Origin: Bacteroidales bacterium
Lineage (GTDB): Bacteria; Bacteroidota; Bacteroidia; Bacteroidales; ML635J-15
Length of the DNA: 23,689 bases
Reading direction: 5' to 3'
Assembly (NCBI GenBank): GCA_023228725.1
Contig: JALOAQ010000040.1
Span: 1 to 23,689, forward strand
Made by a program: the position numbers and the translations under genes. The notes below the pieces were generated by a model, which made no database searches, had not been told where the DNA came from, and saw only the letters and a list, made by a program, of their open reading frames with translations. How positions within the stretch are numbered: the first letter of the stretch is position 1; the number at the start of each line of letters is the position of its first letter. This document shows positions 1 to 7,448 of the stretch, in pieces.

Positions 1-126
1 GAAGTTAAAAGGGCTTCTTCGTTTTTCGCTTCGCTCAAAACTCGAAGAGAGACATCCACGAATTACACTAATTTACACTAATTTTGATTTCTCGCATTTC
101 GCTACGATCAAAACGAGAAGTTAAAA
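1..126. repeat. REP-like intergenic repeat
   Basis: No gene is visible here. The stretch carries two similar units, around 26-50 (cgcttcgctcaaaactcgaag) and 100-120 (cgctacgatcaaaacgagaag), each able to form a small hairpin. Between them lies a short tandem in which ttacacta occurs at 63-70 and 73-80. The sequence gaagttaaaa occurs at 1-10 and again at 117-126. This looks like dispersed Bacteroidota intergenic repeat DNA into which the following insertion sequence jumped. Its function is unknown. Confidence 0.45.
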
Positions 127-153
127 ATTAATCCCAAACCCTAAAATTTTTAG
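127..153 (+). repeat. Left terminal inverted repeat of the IS
   Basis: Perfect inverted match to 1736-1762 over 27 bases. The ATTAAT tip (127-132) may be target duplication rather than element. Confidence 0.9.
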
Positions 154-194
154 GTAAGTTTTTTTAAATTTTTTTTTAAAAAAGTAGATAAATA

Positions 195-226
195 TTTGCT
201 TATCTATTTTTTTTGTTTTATTTTTG
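195..226 (+). promoter_or_regulatory. Promoter of the IS transposase
   Basis: A TTTG at 195-198, a 20-base gap and TAttTTTG at 219-226 match the Bacteroidota sigma-factor consensus. Transcription is predicted to start near 233. The -33 box lies in the loop of a 7-bp inverted repeat (tagataa 185-191, ttatcta 200-206), a possible repressor site. Confidence 0.75.
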
Positions 227-227
227 C

Positions 228-245
228 ATTACCTAAATAGGTAAT
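228..245 (+). promoter_or_regulatory. Hairpin in front of the transposase start codon
   Basis: The arms attacct (228-234) and aggtaat (239-245) pair perfectly around a 4-base loop. The hairpin ends three bases before the ATG at 249. The predicted transcription start (about 233) falls inside the left arm. The hairpin would therefore form fully only in transcripts entering the IS from outside, where it would mask the translation start. This resembles the read-through protection known from IS10 and IS50. Confidence 0.5.
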
Positions 246-248
246 ATT

Positions 249-1739
249 ATGGAAAAAACATCAAAACATCCAGAATGGGCTAGAAAATTCAAAACGCCCG
301 GAACAGAGTTGAAACTAATTAATGGAATTTATTATCTTTATGGTGTAAGCTCTAAGTATGATAAAAATTTAAAACGTTCAAAGAAAATTAGCGGTGAGAT
401 TTTAGGCAAAATCACCAAAGATGATGGTTTTATACCTTCAGCGAAAAAAGAATTAAAAGAAAAAAGCAAAAAAACTTATTTGAATAAAAGTATTCTAAAT
501 TTTGAGTATGGTTACTCTAAATGGCTGTTTGACACTTTAAAAGAAACAGGTATTTTGGAAAATTTAAAAATTCATTTTCCTGATCTTTGGCAATTTATTG
601 TTTCTCTTGTTTATACGCGAAGCGCCTATCAATCGCCCTTAAAAAACATTCCTTTTCACTTGTCTCAATCTTCAATTAAAACTTTACTTTGTTGGAATGA
701 AAATCTCAATGACCAAAAAATAAGTAATTATTTGTATGAGTTAGGTAGCCAGACAAAAGAAATCCATAATTTCATAAAACCTAAAAATCATAAAAGTAAA
801 GCAGTCCTAATAGATGCTACTAACATATCATTGCGTTCATCACATATTAGTTTGTCCCAAAAAGGCTATAATTCAAACATGGACTTTCAAAAACAATTTA
901 TACTACTTTATATTTACGATGCATCAAACATGACCCCCTTATATTATAGAATGTTGGTAGGAAACATGCGAGAAATTACAGCAATGAAAAACACTATTGA
1001 AATGGCAGGCTTAGAAAATTGCATTCATATTGCAGATAAAGGATTTTTCTCTGAAACTAATATTTTAAAATTAGAAGAATTAAAAATGCCATTTATAATT
1101 CCAATAAGAAGAGATAATACACTAATTAATTATTCAGATTTAGAAGATATTGAGCAAACAGACAATTATTTTAATTATGAAAATCGTTTTATTTTCTATG
1201 CAGATTCTAAGAAAAGTAATAATAGAAGTTTAGAATTATTTTTAGACGGTAAATTAAAAGAAATGGAAAAAACCGATTATTTACGGAGAATTCAATCACA
1301 TCCAGAAGATTATACAAAAGCAAAATTTAACACAAAAGTAAAATCAATGGGAAGTTTTGCTTTGCTACATAATACTGATATGCAAGCAGAAGAAGTTTAT
1401 AATCAATATAAAATAAGGGGTGAAATTGAACAATTTTTCGATCATTTAAAAAACACAATAGATGCTGATGTATCAAATATGCAAAGAGAACAATCTCTTA
1501 ATGCTTGGATGTTTATAAACCATTTGAGTATGATAATTATTTACAAATTATATGAAACATTAAAAACAACACCATTAAATAAAAAGCAAATGTTAAATCA
1601 TAAATATTCAATAAAAGACGTAATAATGCATCTTAAAGCGATTAGTAAAATTCAATTCGGCGAAAATGAATATGTAATAAGCGAACAAAACAAAGCAACA
1701 AAAGAACTTATACAAAAAATGAAAATTTCTATTAGCTAA
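249..1739 (+). CDS. IS4/IS1634-type DDE transposase
   Basis: This DDE transposase cuts and rejoins the ends of its own insertion sequence. The 496-residue protein has the three acidic residues of the IS4 superfamily in order: D189 in LIDATN, D263 in IADKGFFSETN, and E394 in the signature Y-(2)-R-(3)-E-(6)-K, which is complete here (Y387, R390, E394, K401). The length and the DKGF/YxxR signatures point to the IS1634 side of the superfamily, though the exact subgroup cannot be fixed by eye. The first ~80 residues are basic and probably bind the inverted ends. The gene is uninterrupted, has its own promoter, and ends inside the right inverted repeat. No passenger gene is present. Confidence 0.9.
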   Translation: MEKTSKHPEWARKFKTPGTELKLINGIYYLYGVSSKYDKNLKRSKKISGEILGKITKDDGFIPSAKKELKEKSKKTYLNKSILNFEYGYSKWLFDTLKETGILENLKIHFPDLWQFIVSLVYTRSAYQSPLKNIPFHLSQSSIKTLLCWNENLNDQKISNYLYELGSQTKEIHNFIKPKNHKSKAVLIDATNISLRSSHISLSQKGYNSNMDFQKQFILLYIYDASNMTPLYYRMLVGNMREITAMKNTIEMAGLENCIHIADKGFFSETNILKLEELKMPFIIPIRRDNTLINYSDLEDIEQTDNYFNYENRFIFYADSKKSNNRSLELFLDGKLKEMEKTDYLRRIQSHPEDYTKAKFNTKVKSMGSFALLHNTDMQAEEVYNQYKIRGEIEQFFDHLKNTIDADVSNMQREQSLNAWMFINHLSMIIIYKLYETLKTTPLNKKQMLNHKYSIKDVIMHLKAISKIQFGENEYVISEQNKATKELIQKMKISIS

Positions 1740-1762
1740 AAATTTTAGGGTTTGGGATTAAT
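1736..1762 (-). repeat. Right terminal inverted repeat of the IS
   Basis: Perfect inverted match to 127-153. It overlaps the transposase stop codon at 1737-1739. Confidence 0.9.
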
Positions 1763-1769
1763 AAAAGGT

Positions 1770-1799
1770 TTTGAGTATTTGTTTTATTTTGTAAATTTG
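1770..1799 (+). promoter_or_regulatory. Promoter of the methyltransferase-like gene
   Basis: TTTG at 1770-1773, an 18-base gap and TAaaTTTG at 1792-1799 fit the Bacteroidota consensus. It lies only 7 bases outside the right end of the IS, so the insertion spared the core promoter but removed anything upstream of it. Confidence 0.6.
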
Positions 1800-1840
1800 C
1801 AAACTTTAGTTATTCAGAAATTTATAAGATTTTTAAACAA

Positions 1841-2695
1841 ATGAAAAAAGCAATAGTATCATTGAAAAGATTTTTAGACCCTCGATATCAAAATCTTTTT
1901 GCAGAATATAAAGTTGATTTTAGGCCAAGATATGGTTTCGGTAAACCGCCTCATTCATTGTTGTTTGAAATTATTAATTCCAGTCGTGAGCAATACATTG
2001 GTTTATTAAAAGAAATGTTGAAATACAAAGATGCATTTCAATCAATAAAAAAGGGCAATGAAGAAACTAATGCTTTGAATCCGGTTTATAATAACGAATT
2101 TTTACCAGGCTTAGATATTTTTGGAATCTATACAATAATAGCAAAATATAAGCCTCAGACTTATATTGAAGTTGGTTCGGGCAATTCGACTAAAGTTGCG
2201 TATAAATCAATAACCGATAATAATCTAAAAACAGAGATTATTTCTATTGACCCAAAACCTCGTGAAGAAATAGATAAACTGGCTAATAAAATTATTCGTG
2301 AGCCATTTGAGAATGTGAATTTTGATTTTATTTTTTCGCTTAAAGAAAATGATATTCTATTTATAGATAATTCTCATCGGATTTTGCCCAACTCAGATTC
2401 AATGGTATTTTACTTAGAGGTTTTGCCTAAATTACCTAAAGGGGTTATTGTTCATATTCATGACATCTATTTGCCTTATGATTACCCTCAGTTTATGTGC
2501 GACAGGTTTTATTCTGAACAATATGGTTTAGGCATGTATTTACTTGCAAATAGTAATAAATATCAACCCATTTTACCAAATTATTTTATTTCGGAGGATA
2601 AAGATTTGAGTATAATTTTAAATCCAATTTGGCAACATCCAAATCTTGATAATGTAGAACGCCATGGTGGCTCATTTTGGTTGAAAATTCAATAA
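1841..2695 (+). CDS. Class I SAM-dependent methyltransferase-like protein (Methyltransf_24 type)
   Basis: This is a putative SAM-dependent methyltransferase of the Rossmann class; the substrate is unknown. Residues 108-117 (YIEVGSGNST) form the glycine-rich SAM-binding motif I, SIDP at 135-138 is the acidic end of the second strand, and LFIDNSH at 173-179 with HIHDIYLP at 205-212 fits the later motifs of Methyltransf_24 proteins. Residues 1-100 form a helical N-terminal extension without a signal peptide, so it is probably cytoplasmic. Such proteins often sit in polysaccharide clusters, and glycosyltransferases occur further along this window, so glycan methylation is possible but only inferred. 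The ATG follows a good promoter at 1770-1799. The IS inserted just upstream. Confidence 0.7.
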   Translation: MKKAIVSLKRFLDPRYQNLFAEYKVDFRPRYGFGKPPHSLLFEIINSSREQYIGLLKEMLKYKDAFQSIKKGNEETNALNPVYNNEFLPGLDIFGIYTIIAKYKPQTYIEVGSGNSTKVAYKSITDNNLKTEIISIDPKPREEIDKLANKIIREPFENVNFDFIFSLKENDILFIDNSHRILPNSDSMVFYLEVLPKLPKGVIVHIHDIYLPYDYPQFMCDRFYSEQYGLGMYLLANSNKYQPILPNYFISEDKDLSIILNPIWQHPNLDNVERHGGSFWLKIQ

Positions 2696-2749
2696 GAGAG
2701 TAACATATAAGAAACCGCCTTTTTATAATTATAAGGCGCTTCCTTACTA

Positions 2750-2878
2750 TTAAGCTTTATCAAGTTTAATGTCCAGTATACTCATTTCTCCATCGCTCAC
2801 ATTGACCATAATCGTTTGTTCTTTATAGCCCGGTTTGGTAATAGTAACCTGATATGTACTATAATGGTTCCCTTTTTT
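2750..2878 (-). pseudogene. C-terminal fragment of a CarboxypepD_reg/PEGA-like protein
   Basis: Read on the minus strand, about 40 codons end in a stop at 2750-2752 and give GNHYSTYQVTITKPGYKEQ followed by a short strand-rich tail ending DIKLDKA. The VTITKPGY pattern is typical of PEGA or carboxypeptidase-regulatory-like beta-sandwich domains of Bacteroidota surface proteins. Upstream of about 2865 the resemblance is lost and IS3-related sequence begins, so the 5' part of the gene seems to have been cut off by that insertion. It is too short to be functional. Confidence 0.5.
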
Positions 2879-2930
2879 AGGGCAACAAAAATTAATATTT
2901 AACGTATAAATAATTAAAAAAAGTTGTCTT

Positions 2931-3265
2931 ATGGAAAAAAAGTCAAGAAGAAAGTTCAGTTCTGCTTTTAAATCAAAAGTGGCATTAGAAACAGCAAAAG
3001 GGTTAAAAACGATTAATGAGATTGCATCCAGTTAAGGATTGCAACCGGCTCAAGTATCGGAATGGAAACGAACTCTATTGGAAAATATGTCAGAAGTGTT
3101 TGAAAAAGAGGATCATTCAAAGGAAAAAGAGTTTGAAAAGGAAAAAGAAGATTTGTTGAAAATCATCGGAGAATTAAAAGTTCATAATGTATTTTATAAA
3201 AAAAAATTGAAGCCGTATCTGTAAAAGATCGAAGAGAAATGATCGAAAAAGAGGAGGAAAAGTAA
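2931..3265 (+). pseudogene. Remnant of an IS3-family element (orfA plus first codons of orfB)
   Basis: The ATG at 2931 starts the typical IS3-family OrfA N-terminus (RRKFSSAFKSKVALE) with its helix-turn-helix. The frame is broken by TAA at 3033-3035 (in IASS*GLQPAQVSEWK), where the family normally has an aromatic residue, so TAT to TAA is likely. It then continues through the leucine-zipper-like part (KIIGELKVHNVFYKKKL) to a stop at 3222-3224. Nine A residues at 3208-3216 resemble the slippery site used for OrfA-OrfB frameshifting. In the -1 frame, VSVKDRREMIEKE resembles the start of OrfB, but this stops at 3263-3265 and no DDE domain follows. The element is dead; its left end is probably a TG near 2865. 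Confidence 0.75.
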
Positions 3266-3790
3266 ACAGTCGAAAGTCTGTAAAGTCGAAAGTTAAAAGT
3301 TAAATTACTTGCGTGTTCTAAATTTGTTGAAGTTTTTTGCCTGTTTTGTCATGATTTTTGCAATAAATGGCAAAAATCCCGCCAAAACCCCCACTTTTTC
3401 CATTTTACAATACTTAAAACCTACACTCCTATCTAGATTATACGTAAATTCTTAAATAAAGTTTCGTTTTTTACCCTAAAATTGGTTCGAGTTTTAAAAG
3501 TTGGAGTTTTTTGATTTTATTTGTGTAGTTTTGATGAAAAAAGTGGTGCAGTTTTTATATATATTAATTTAAAACTAATTTTATAAAGGCTAAAATTCAA
3601 AATAAATTAATAGTTTTACAGGATAATATTATTACTATTATAAGTTTAGCTTCGCTGCTACTTCGTGGTTTAGACAGACTGCCGTTATTCATCATTCTAG
3701 GGAAGCAGTAGCGAAATTTAGAAAGTTTAAAATACAATTGAATAATCCCTTGAAAAATTGTATCTTAGCATTTTAGAAAATATATTAAAA
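3266..3790. other. Repeat-rich stretch without a convincing gene, upstream of the restriction operon
   Basis: The stretch holds a 10-bp direct repeat agtcgaaagt (3268-3277 and 3284-3293) and a perfect 9-bp hairpin (gatttttgc 3353-3361, gcaaaaatc 3370-3378). It also holds an imperfect inverted repeat (ttcgctgctacttc 3651-3664 against gaagcagtagcgaa 3702-3715) and an 8-bp inverted repeat at 3732-3763. A 32-codon minus-strand frame (3305-3403) starts MEKVGVLAGFLPF and ends at a TAA, but nothing supports it as a gene. Clear promoter boxes were not found. The stretch looks like a junction left by insertions and deletions. Confidence 0.5.
3732..3763 (+). promoter_or_regulatory. 8-bp inverted repeat, candidate operator of the restriction operon
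   Basis: atacaatt (3732-3739) and aattgtat (3756-3763) are perfect reverse complements separated by 16 bases, ending 27 bases before the chosen methyltransferase ATG at 3791. Restriction operons are often autoregulated through such repeats. It could equally be a leader hairpin. Confidence 0.4.
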
Positions 3791-5170
3791 ATGATAACGA
3801 AAGATTATATTACAGACTTGAAACACAAAGGGAAGGATAATATTGCTAAACTTGTGTCAATGCAACGAGATGTCGGAAGTATTAATTTCATTCTCGAAAA
3901 TTTGGGACAACTTCCGAATGATTTTAATGCTGATTTCTTATATAATCTTTTGGAACACAATCATGCACAGGTCCGTTTGAATGCAGTAAGAAATATAGGC
4001 AAATTAAACGGAAATTTTGATATAAAAAGACTTTATTCTTTATATCAACATGAAACAGATACAGGCGTTCGGCGTGAAATTGTATCTTCCATTGGAAGGC
4101 AAAGAAAACATGAAAATAAGCCTCTGTTATTCAGCTTTTTAAAAGACACAGACCCTAAAATTATTTGTCAAGCAATTAGAGGATTACTCGTTTTTGAGAA
4201 TGATAAAGAAGTGGAAGAAAATTTGCGACCACTCGTAAATCATGAAAATGAAATGGTACGAACCGTTATTTACAAAGAGTACTTTGCAAAAGAAAAGTCC
4301 AATAAAAACACACTTCCTCACACTGAAACCTATGATTTTCTCAAAAATGTAATTGTAAATGCAGATGTTTTGGAAGCATTGAAATTTGTTCCCGATGAAA
4401 GTGTGCATTTAACTTTTACTTCGCCGCCCTATTACAATGCTCGCGATTATTCCATTTATCCAAGTTATCAAACATATTTAGAGTTTTTAGAAAAAGTTTT
4501 CATTGAAACTCACAGAGTCACAAAAGAAGGCAGATTTTTAATCGTTAACACTTCGCCCATAATCATTCCACGCGTAAGTCGTTCGCATTCAAGTAAAAGA
4601 TATCCAATTCCTTTCGATTTACACCCTTATTTGGTAAAAAATGGTTGGGAATTTATTGATGATATTGTTTGGTTGAAACCCGAAGCAAGCGTTAAAAATC
4701 GCATCGGTGGTTTTATGCAACACCGTAAACCATTGGGATATAAGCCAAATTCTGTTACCGAATATTTAATGGTTTATAGAAAGTCAAGCGAAAAATTATT
4801 AGATTGGAATATAAGAAGTTATGACTACAAAACAGTTGAGGAAAGTAAAGTTGCAGACGGCTACGAAACTACAAATGTTTGGAAAATAGACCCTTGTTTC
4901 GACAAGGTACATTCGGCAATATTTCCTGTCGAACTTTGTAAACGTGTAATTCAATATTATTCTTATGTAGGCGATTTGGTTTTTGACCCATTTGGCGGAA
5001 GCGGAACAATGGGCAGGACTGCAAAAGCATTGGACAGATTATTTTTCTTGACAGAACAAGAACCCAAATATTTTGAATATATGCAATCGAAACAAAGAAC
5101 ACAAACCCTTTTCAACGAAAGAGAAACTAAATTTCTAACATTAGAACAATTCAAAGAAACAACAATATGA
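3791..5170 (+). CDS. DNA methyltransferase with N-terminal HEAT repeats (beta class, probably N4-cytosine)
   Basis: This is the modification enzyme of a type II restriction-modification pair, protecting host DNA by methylating the recognition site. From the ATG at 3791 it has 459 residues; an upstream TTG at 3758 lies inside an inverted repeat and is less likely. Residues about 45-165 show three or four HEAT-like helical repeats (for example HNHAQVRLNAVRNIG, DTGVRREIVSSIG, DPKIICQAIRGLL). The catalytic motif TSPPY (210-214) comes before the SAM-binding motif DPFGGSGT (399-406), the beta-class order. SPPY favours N4-methylcytosine, though N6-adenine is not excluded. The HEAT part may help DNA recognition, as HEAT-like repeats do in AlkD glycosylases. 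The stop overlaps the next start codon as ATGA, so the two genes are translationally coupled. Confidence 0.85.
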   Translation: MITKDYITDLKHKGKDNIAKLVSMQRDVGSINFILENLGQLPNDFNADFLYNLLEHNHAQVRLNAVRNIGKLNGNFDIKRLYSLYQHETDTGVRREIVSSIGRQRKHENKPLLFSFLKDTDPKIICQAIRGLLVFENDKEVEENLRPLVNHENEMVRTVIYKEYFAKEKSNKNTLPHTETYDFLKNVIVNADVLEALKFVPDESVHLTFTSPPYYNARDYSIYPSYQTYLEFLEKVFIETHRVTKEGRFLIVNTSPIIIPRVSRSHSSKRYPIPFDLHPYLVKNGWEFIDDIVWLKPEASVKNRIGGFMQHRKPLGYKPNSVTEYLMVYRKSSEKLLDWNIRSYDYKTVEESKVADGYETTNVWKIDPCFDKVHSAIFPVELCKRVIQYYSYVGDLVFDPFGGSGTMGRTAKALDRLFFLTEQEPKYFEYMQSKQRTQTLFNERETKFLTLEQFKETTI

Positions 5171-6075
5171 CATTAACAGACCAAATCGTAAAAAATATCA
5201 TTACAAGATTGATAAAATCGCAAGATTACCGTATTGAAATTGTTAATCTTATCAACGCCGAATTTCTACAATTTGCTGTGGATTTTTTTAAGAAAATTGC
5301 ATATACAAAATTAGATTCCAAAGAAATTACGATTGATTGGTACAAGAAAGCGTTTATGGACGAAAATCTTCCTTCCGATGACATTGCCATAAACTCAGGA
5401 TTGAATAAAAAGACAATTAGCAATATGTACGGAACTGCAACAAAAGCTGTTGTGATTGATGCCGCAAACGAACATTTTGAGTCGCTTTACAATAGCATTC
5501 AATCACTTGTTGAAATGGAAAAAGAAATTGATTTGACTTTGACCATTAAAATGAAAGGCGTTTCCGTTGATTTGAATGTTTCTGAAAGTCTGATTGTTAT
5601 AAACACATTAGCTGTAAAACGTGCCGCTTTGCGAGGTGGTTTGTGGAGCACAGCAGGCAAAAGTGCTGAAAAATATTTGATGCTTACTTTATGCAAACTT
5701 TATCAAGTTCCTGAAAATAATTATGCTGCTTCACATTTTGTAAAAAATAAAGGTAAAAAAGTGGATAGAGAAATTGATTTTTATTTGCTCAATAATGGTA
5801 AAGAATATTTGTGCGAAGTCAAGCTTATGGGCAAAGGAAACCCAGAAAGCGCCGATGCTATTATTGCTCGTAATACAAACATGTTTGTTGCCGACACACT
5901 TTCGCAACAAAACAAAAATCAATGCGACCAATTGGGTGTAAATTGGGTCGCTTTGAGAGACACTAACGGATTTAAACGTTTCAAATTAATTCTTGAAAAA
6001 TACGATATTACGCATACAGATTACAATGGGAATTTAGATGAAGACCTGCCAAGAATTTTGGATGAATTGTTTTAA
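5167..6075 (+). CDS. Type II restriction endonuclease, CfrBI-like
   Basis: This is the cutting partner of the methyltransferase, with which it overlaps by four bases. The C-terminal half of the 302-residue protein has a PD-(D/E)xK nuclease core: REIDFYL with D204, then E217-V-K219 in LCEVKLMGKGNPESAD. E168 in the preceding helix may complete the metal site. Residues 70-90 (SDDIAINSGLNKKTISNMYG) read like a helix-turn-helix. The segment GVSVDLNVSESLIVINTLAV and the GKGNPESAD block resemble what I recall of the CfrBI family, whose founder cuts CCWWGG; the assignment is from memory and the specificity is an inference. The protein is complete, so the system is probably active. No separate controller gene is present. 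The downstream membrane-protein gene converges on it after 80 bases. Confidence 0.7.
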   Translation: MTLTDQIVKNIITRLIKSQDYRIEIVNLINAEFLQFAVDFFKKIAYTKLDSKEITIDWYKKAFMDENLPSDDIAINSGLNKKTISNMYGTATKAVVIDAANEHFESLYNSIQSLVEMEKEIDLTLTIKMKGVSVDLNVSESLIVINTLAVKRAALRGGLWSTAGKSAEKYLMLTLCKLYQVPENNYAASHFVKNKGKKVDREIDFYLLNNGKEYLCEVKLMGKGNPESADAIIARNTNMFVADTLSQQNKNQCDQLGVNWVALRDTNGFKRFKLILEKYDITHTDYNGNLDEDLPRILDELF

Positions 6076-6155
6076 AATGAGAAGTAAATAGCTTTATTTA
6101 TAATTTAAAACCTAAACTAAGTTTTGAATATGATAATGCCTTAATTGATTTTATT

Positions 6156-7448
6156 CTAACTTTTTAGCAATAGTTTTTTTATTCTTTTCAAATCCCAAAA
6201 GCAAAATAACATAGCATATAAAAATGGTAAGCCAATACTTCTGTATCTTACTATTGCCCCAGAATTTGGAGTAATAACACCAATTAAAACAAATAAATAA
6301 ATTACAAAACCTAATGAAAATAAAACAAAAAGGAGTTTATTAGCTTCAGGTTTTTTGAAAAATACTATAGAAATAATAAAAGTAAAAACTAAAAATAAAA
6401 CTTCTAAAAATGCTAATAATAAAAATACGGAATTTATTTCATTAAAAAAAGGTCTAAAAAAGCTATTTGCCAAGCCTTCAGGGATTATTTTCATAAAACT
6501 TTTTAAGTTTGGCTCTAAACGTGTTAATTCAAAATTACTTCCCACTCCTTCTCCTAATTGTGAAGAACTTATAAAATCATTTTGTTTGCCTGCAACAGCC
6601 GACAATACATCATAAGAAAAAACTTTATCACTAAAAACAACGGCTAAAAAACAAATTAAACTTATAAAAATCAAACTTAATATCTTCCCTTTATCCTTAA
6701 ATTTTTTTCCAACAAAAAACAAAATAATCATTGGCAAAAGTGCTGGTAAAACATAAATTTTTGAAATTCCAATTAAAAATAAAAACAATAAAAACAGTAG
6801 AAAATCTGAAATTTTAAACTTAAAATAAATTTTCACCATATAATAAATAGCAAAACCTAAGGCAAACATCACCAAACCTTCTTTTAATAATCCTGAAGTC
6901 CAGAACAAACAAGATGGAATTAAAAAACTTGCAATAAGATTCAAATATTTATTTAATCCTGTAAGTTTTTCAATAGCTTTAAACAAAGCAAAAGCTCCGA
7001 GAAAAGACATAAAAGCCATTACAATTAAATGTATATAAATATTCCCTTTAGAAACCAAACACAAAAGAGCATTAAACCTCATCACTGTTCTGGAATCATT
7101 AAATAATCCATAAGAATATGGTCGCGTCCAATGCTCGGTTTGGTCATAATATTTCTGAAGATTTTCATTTTTCCCTTGAACTCCGCTAACTAATCTAAAA
7201 TAATCAGCATATGACTGTTTTGTTGCAGAATGTAAAACACAACCACCGCGATAATATTTATGAATATCAGAAGTTTCTGAATCGTAATAATATGTGTAAA
7301 TTAGATATAAAGATAAACCTCCAATAAGTTTTAGGCTGAATAAAATAGCTAAGATATAAGTTTTAAATCCAGATTTTTTAAAAAATTTCAGCAAAAAAAT
7401 AAGTCCGAAAAAAAATAAAAAACATAATATGGCAAATAAATATTCCAT
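6156..7448 (-). CDS. Multi-pass membrane protein, possibly glycan polymerase or GT-C-like
   Basis: The function is not recognised with certainty. The 430-residue protein has about ten to twelve hydrophobic segments (roughly 3-22, 28-53, 130-155, 168-205, 215-240, 255-275, 335-365, 370-395, 400-420). Between the second and third lies a polar loop of about 70 residues with YYYDSETSDIHKYY, reminiscent of the acidic loop in GT-C and O-antigen polymerase-like proteins. FWTSGLLKEGLVMF around 183-196 is a pattern seen in Bacteroidota polysaccharide membrane proteins. Its ATG overlaps the stop of the upstream glycosyltransferase by one base (TAATG), indicating translational coupling, so a role in making or extending a surface glycan at the inner membrane is the best inference. 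Confidence 0.6.
   Translation of the reverse strand: MEYLFAILCFLFFFGLIFLLKFFKKSGFKTYILAILFSLKLIGGLSLYLIYTYYYDSETSDIHKYYRGGCVLHSATKQSYADYFRLVSGVQGKNENLQKYYDQTEHWTRPYSYGLFNDSRTVMRFNALLCLVSKGNIYIHLIVMAFMSFLGAFALFKAIEKLTGLNKYLNLIASFLIPSCLFWTSGLLKEGLVMFALGFAIYYMVKIYFKFKISDFLLFLLFLFLIGISKIYVLPALLPMIILFFVGKKFKDKGKILSLIFISLICFLAVVFSDKVFSYDVLSAVAGKQNDFISSSQLGEGVGSNFELTRLEPNLKSFMKIIPEGLANSFFRPFFNEINSVFLLLAFLEVLFLVFTFIISIVFFKKPEANKLLFVLFSLGFVIYLFVLIGVITPNSGAIVRYRSIGLPFLYAMLFCFWDLKRIKKLLLKS

Larger units (their letters stand above)
127..1762 (+). mobile_element. Complete IS4/IS1634-type insertion sequence
   Basis: The element is about 1.64 kb and encodes one transposase. Its ends are perfect 27-bp inverted repeats at 127-153 and 1736-1762, with the core cccaaaccctaaaattttt. 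The outermost six bases, ATTAAT, are their own reverse complement. They could therefore be the tips of the inverted repeats or a 6-bp target duplication flanking 21-bp repeats (133-153 and 1736-1756). The transposase stop codon lies inside the right repeat, as is common in compact IS elements. The transposase frame is open throughout, so the element may still be active. Confidence 0.9.

Noticed and set aside
2716..2738. Possible terminator (cgcctt ... aaggcg) behind the methyltransferase-like gene
   Set aside because: Six-base stem with an 11-base loop and no T-run; too weak to call.
3473..3483. accctaaaatt, identical to part of the IS4 terminal repeat (138-148)
   Set aside because: Only 11 AT-rich bases match and the flanks differ, so chance is a sufficient explanation.
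3758..3790. TTG start for the methyltransferase
   Set aside because: It lies inside the inverted repeat 3732-3763 and adds 11 residues without family support; the ATG at 3791 follows a better A-rich leader.
6076..6155. Bidirectional terminator between the endonuclease and the membrane-protein gene
   Set aside because: Only a five-base aaaac/gtttt stem is visible.
6355..6615. An 86-codon plus-strand frame
   Set aside because: It is the complement of membrane-spanning codons of the minus-strand gene, and is lysine/asparagine-rich for that reason.
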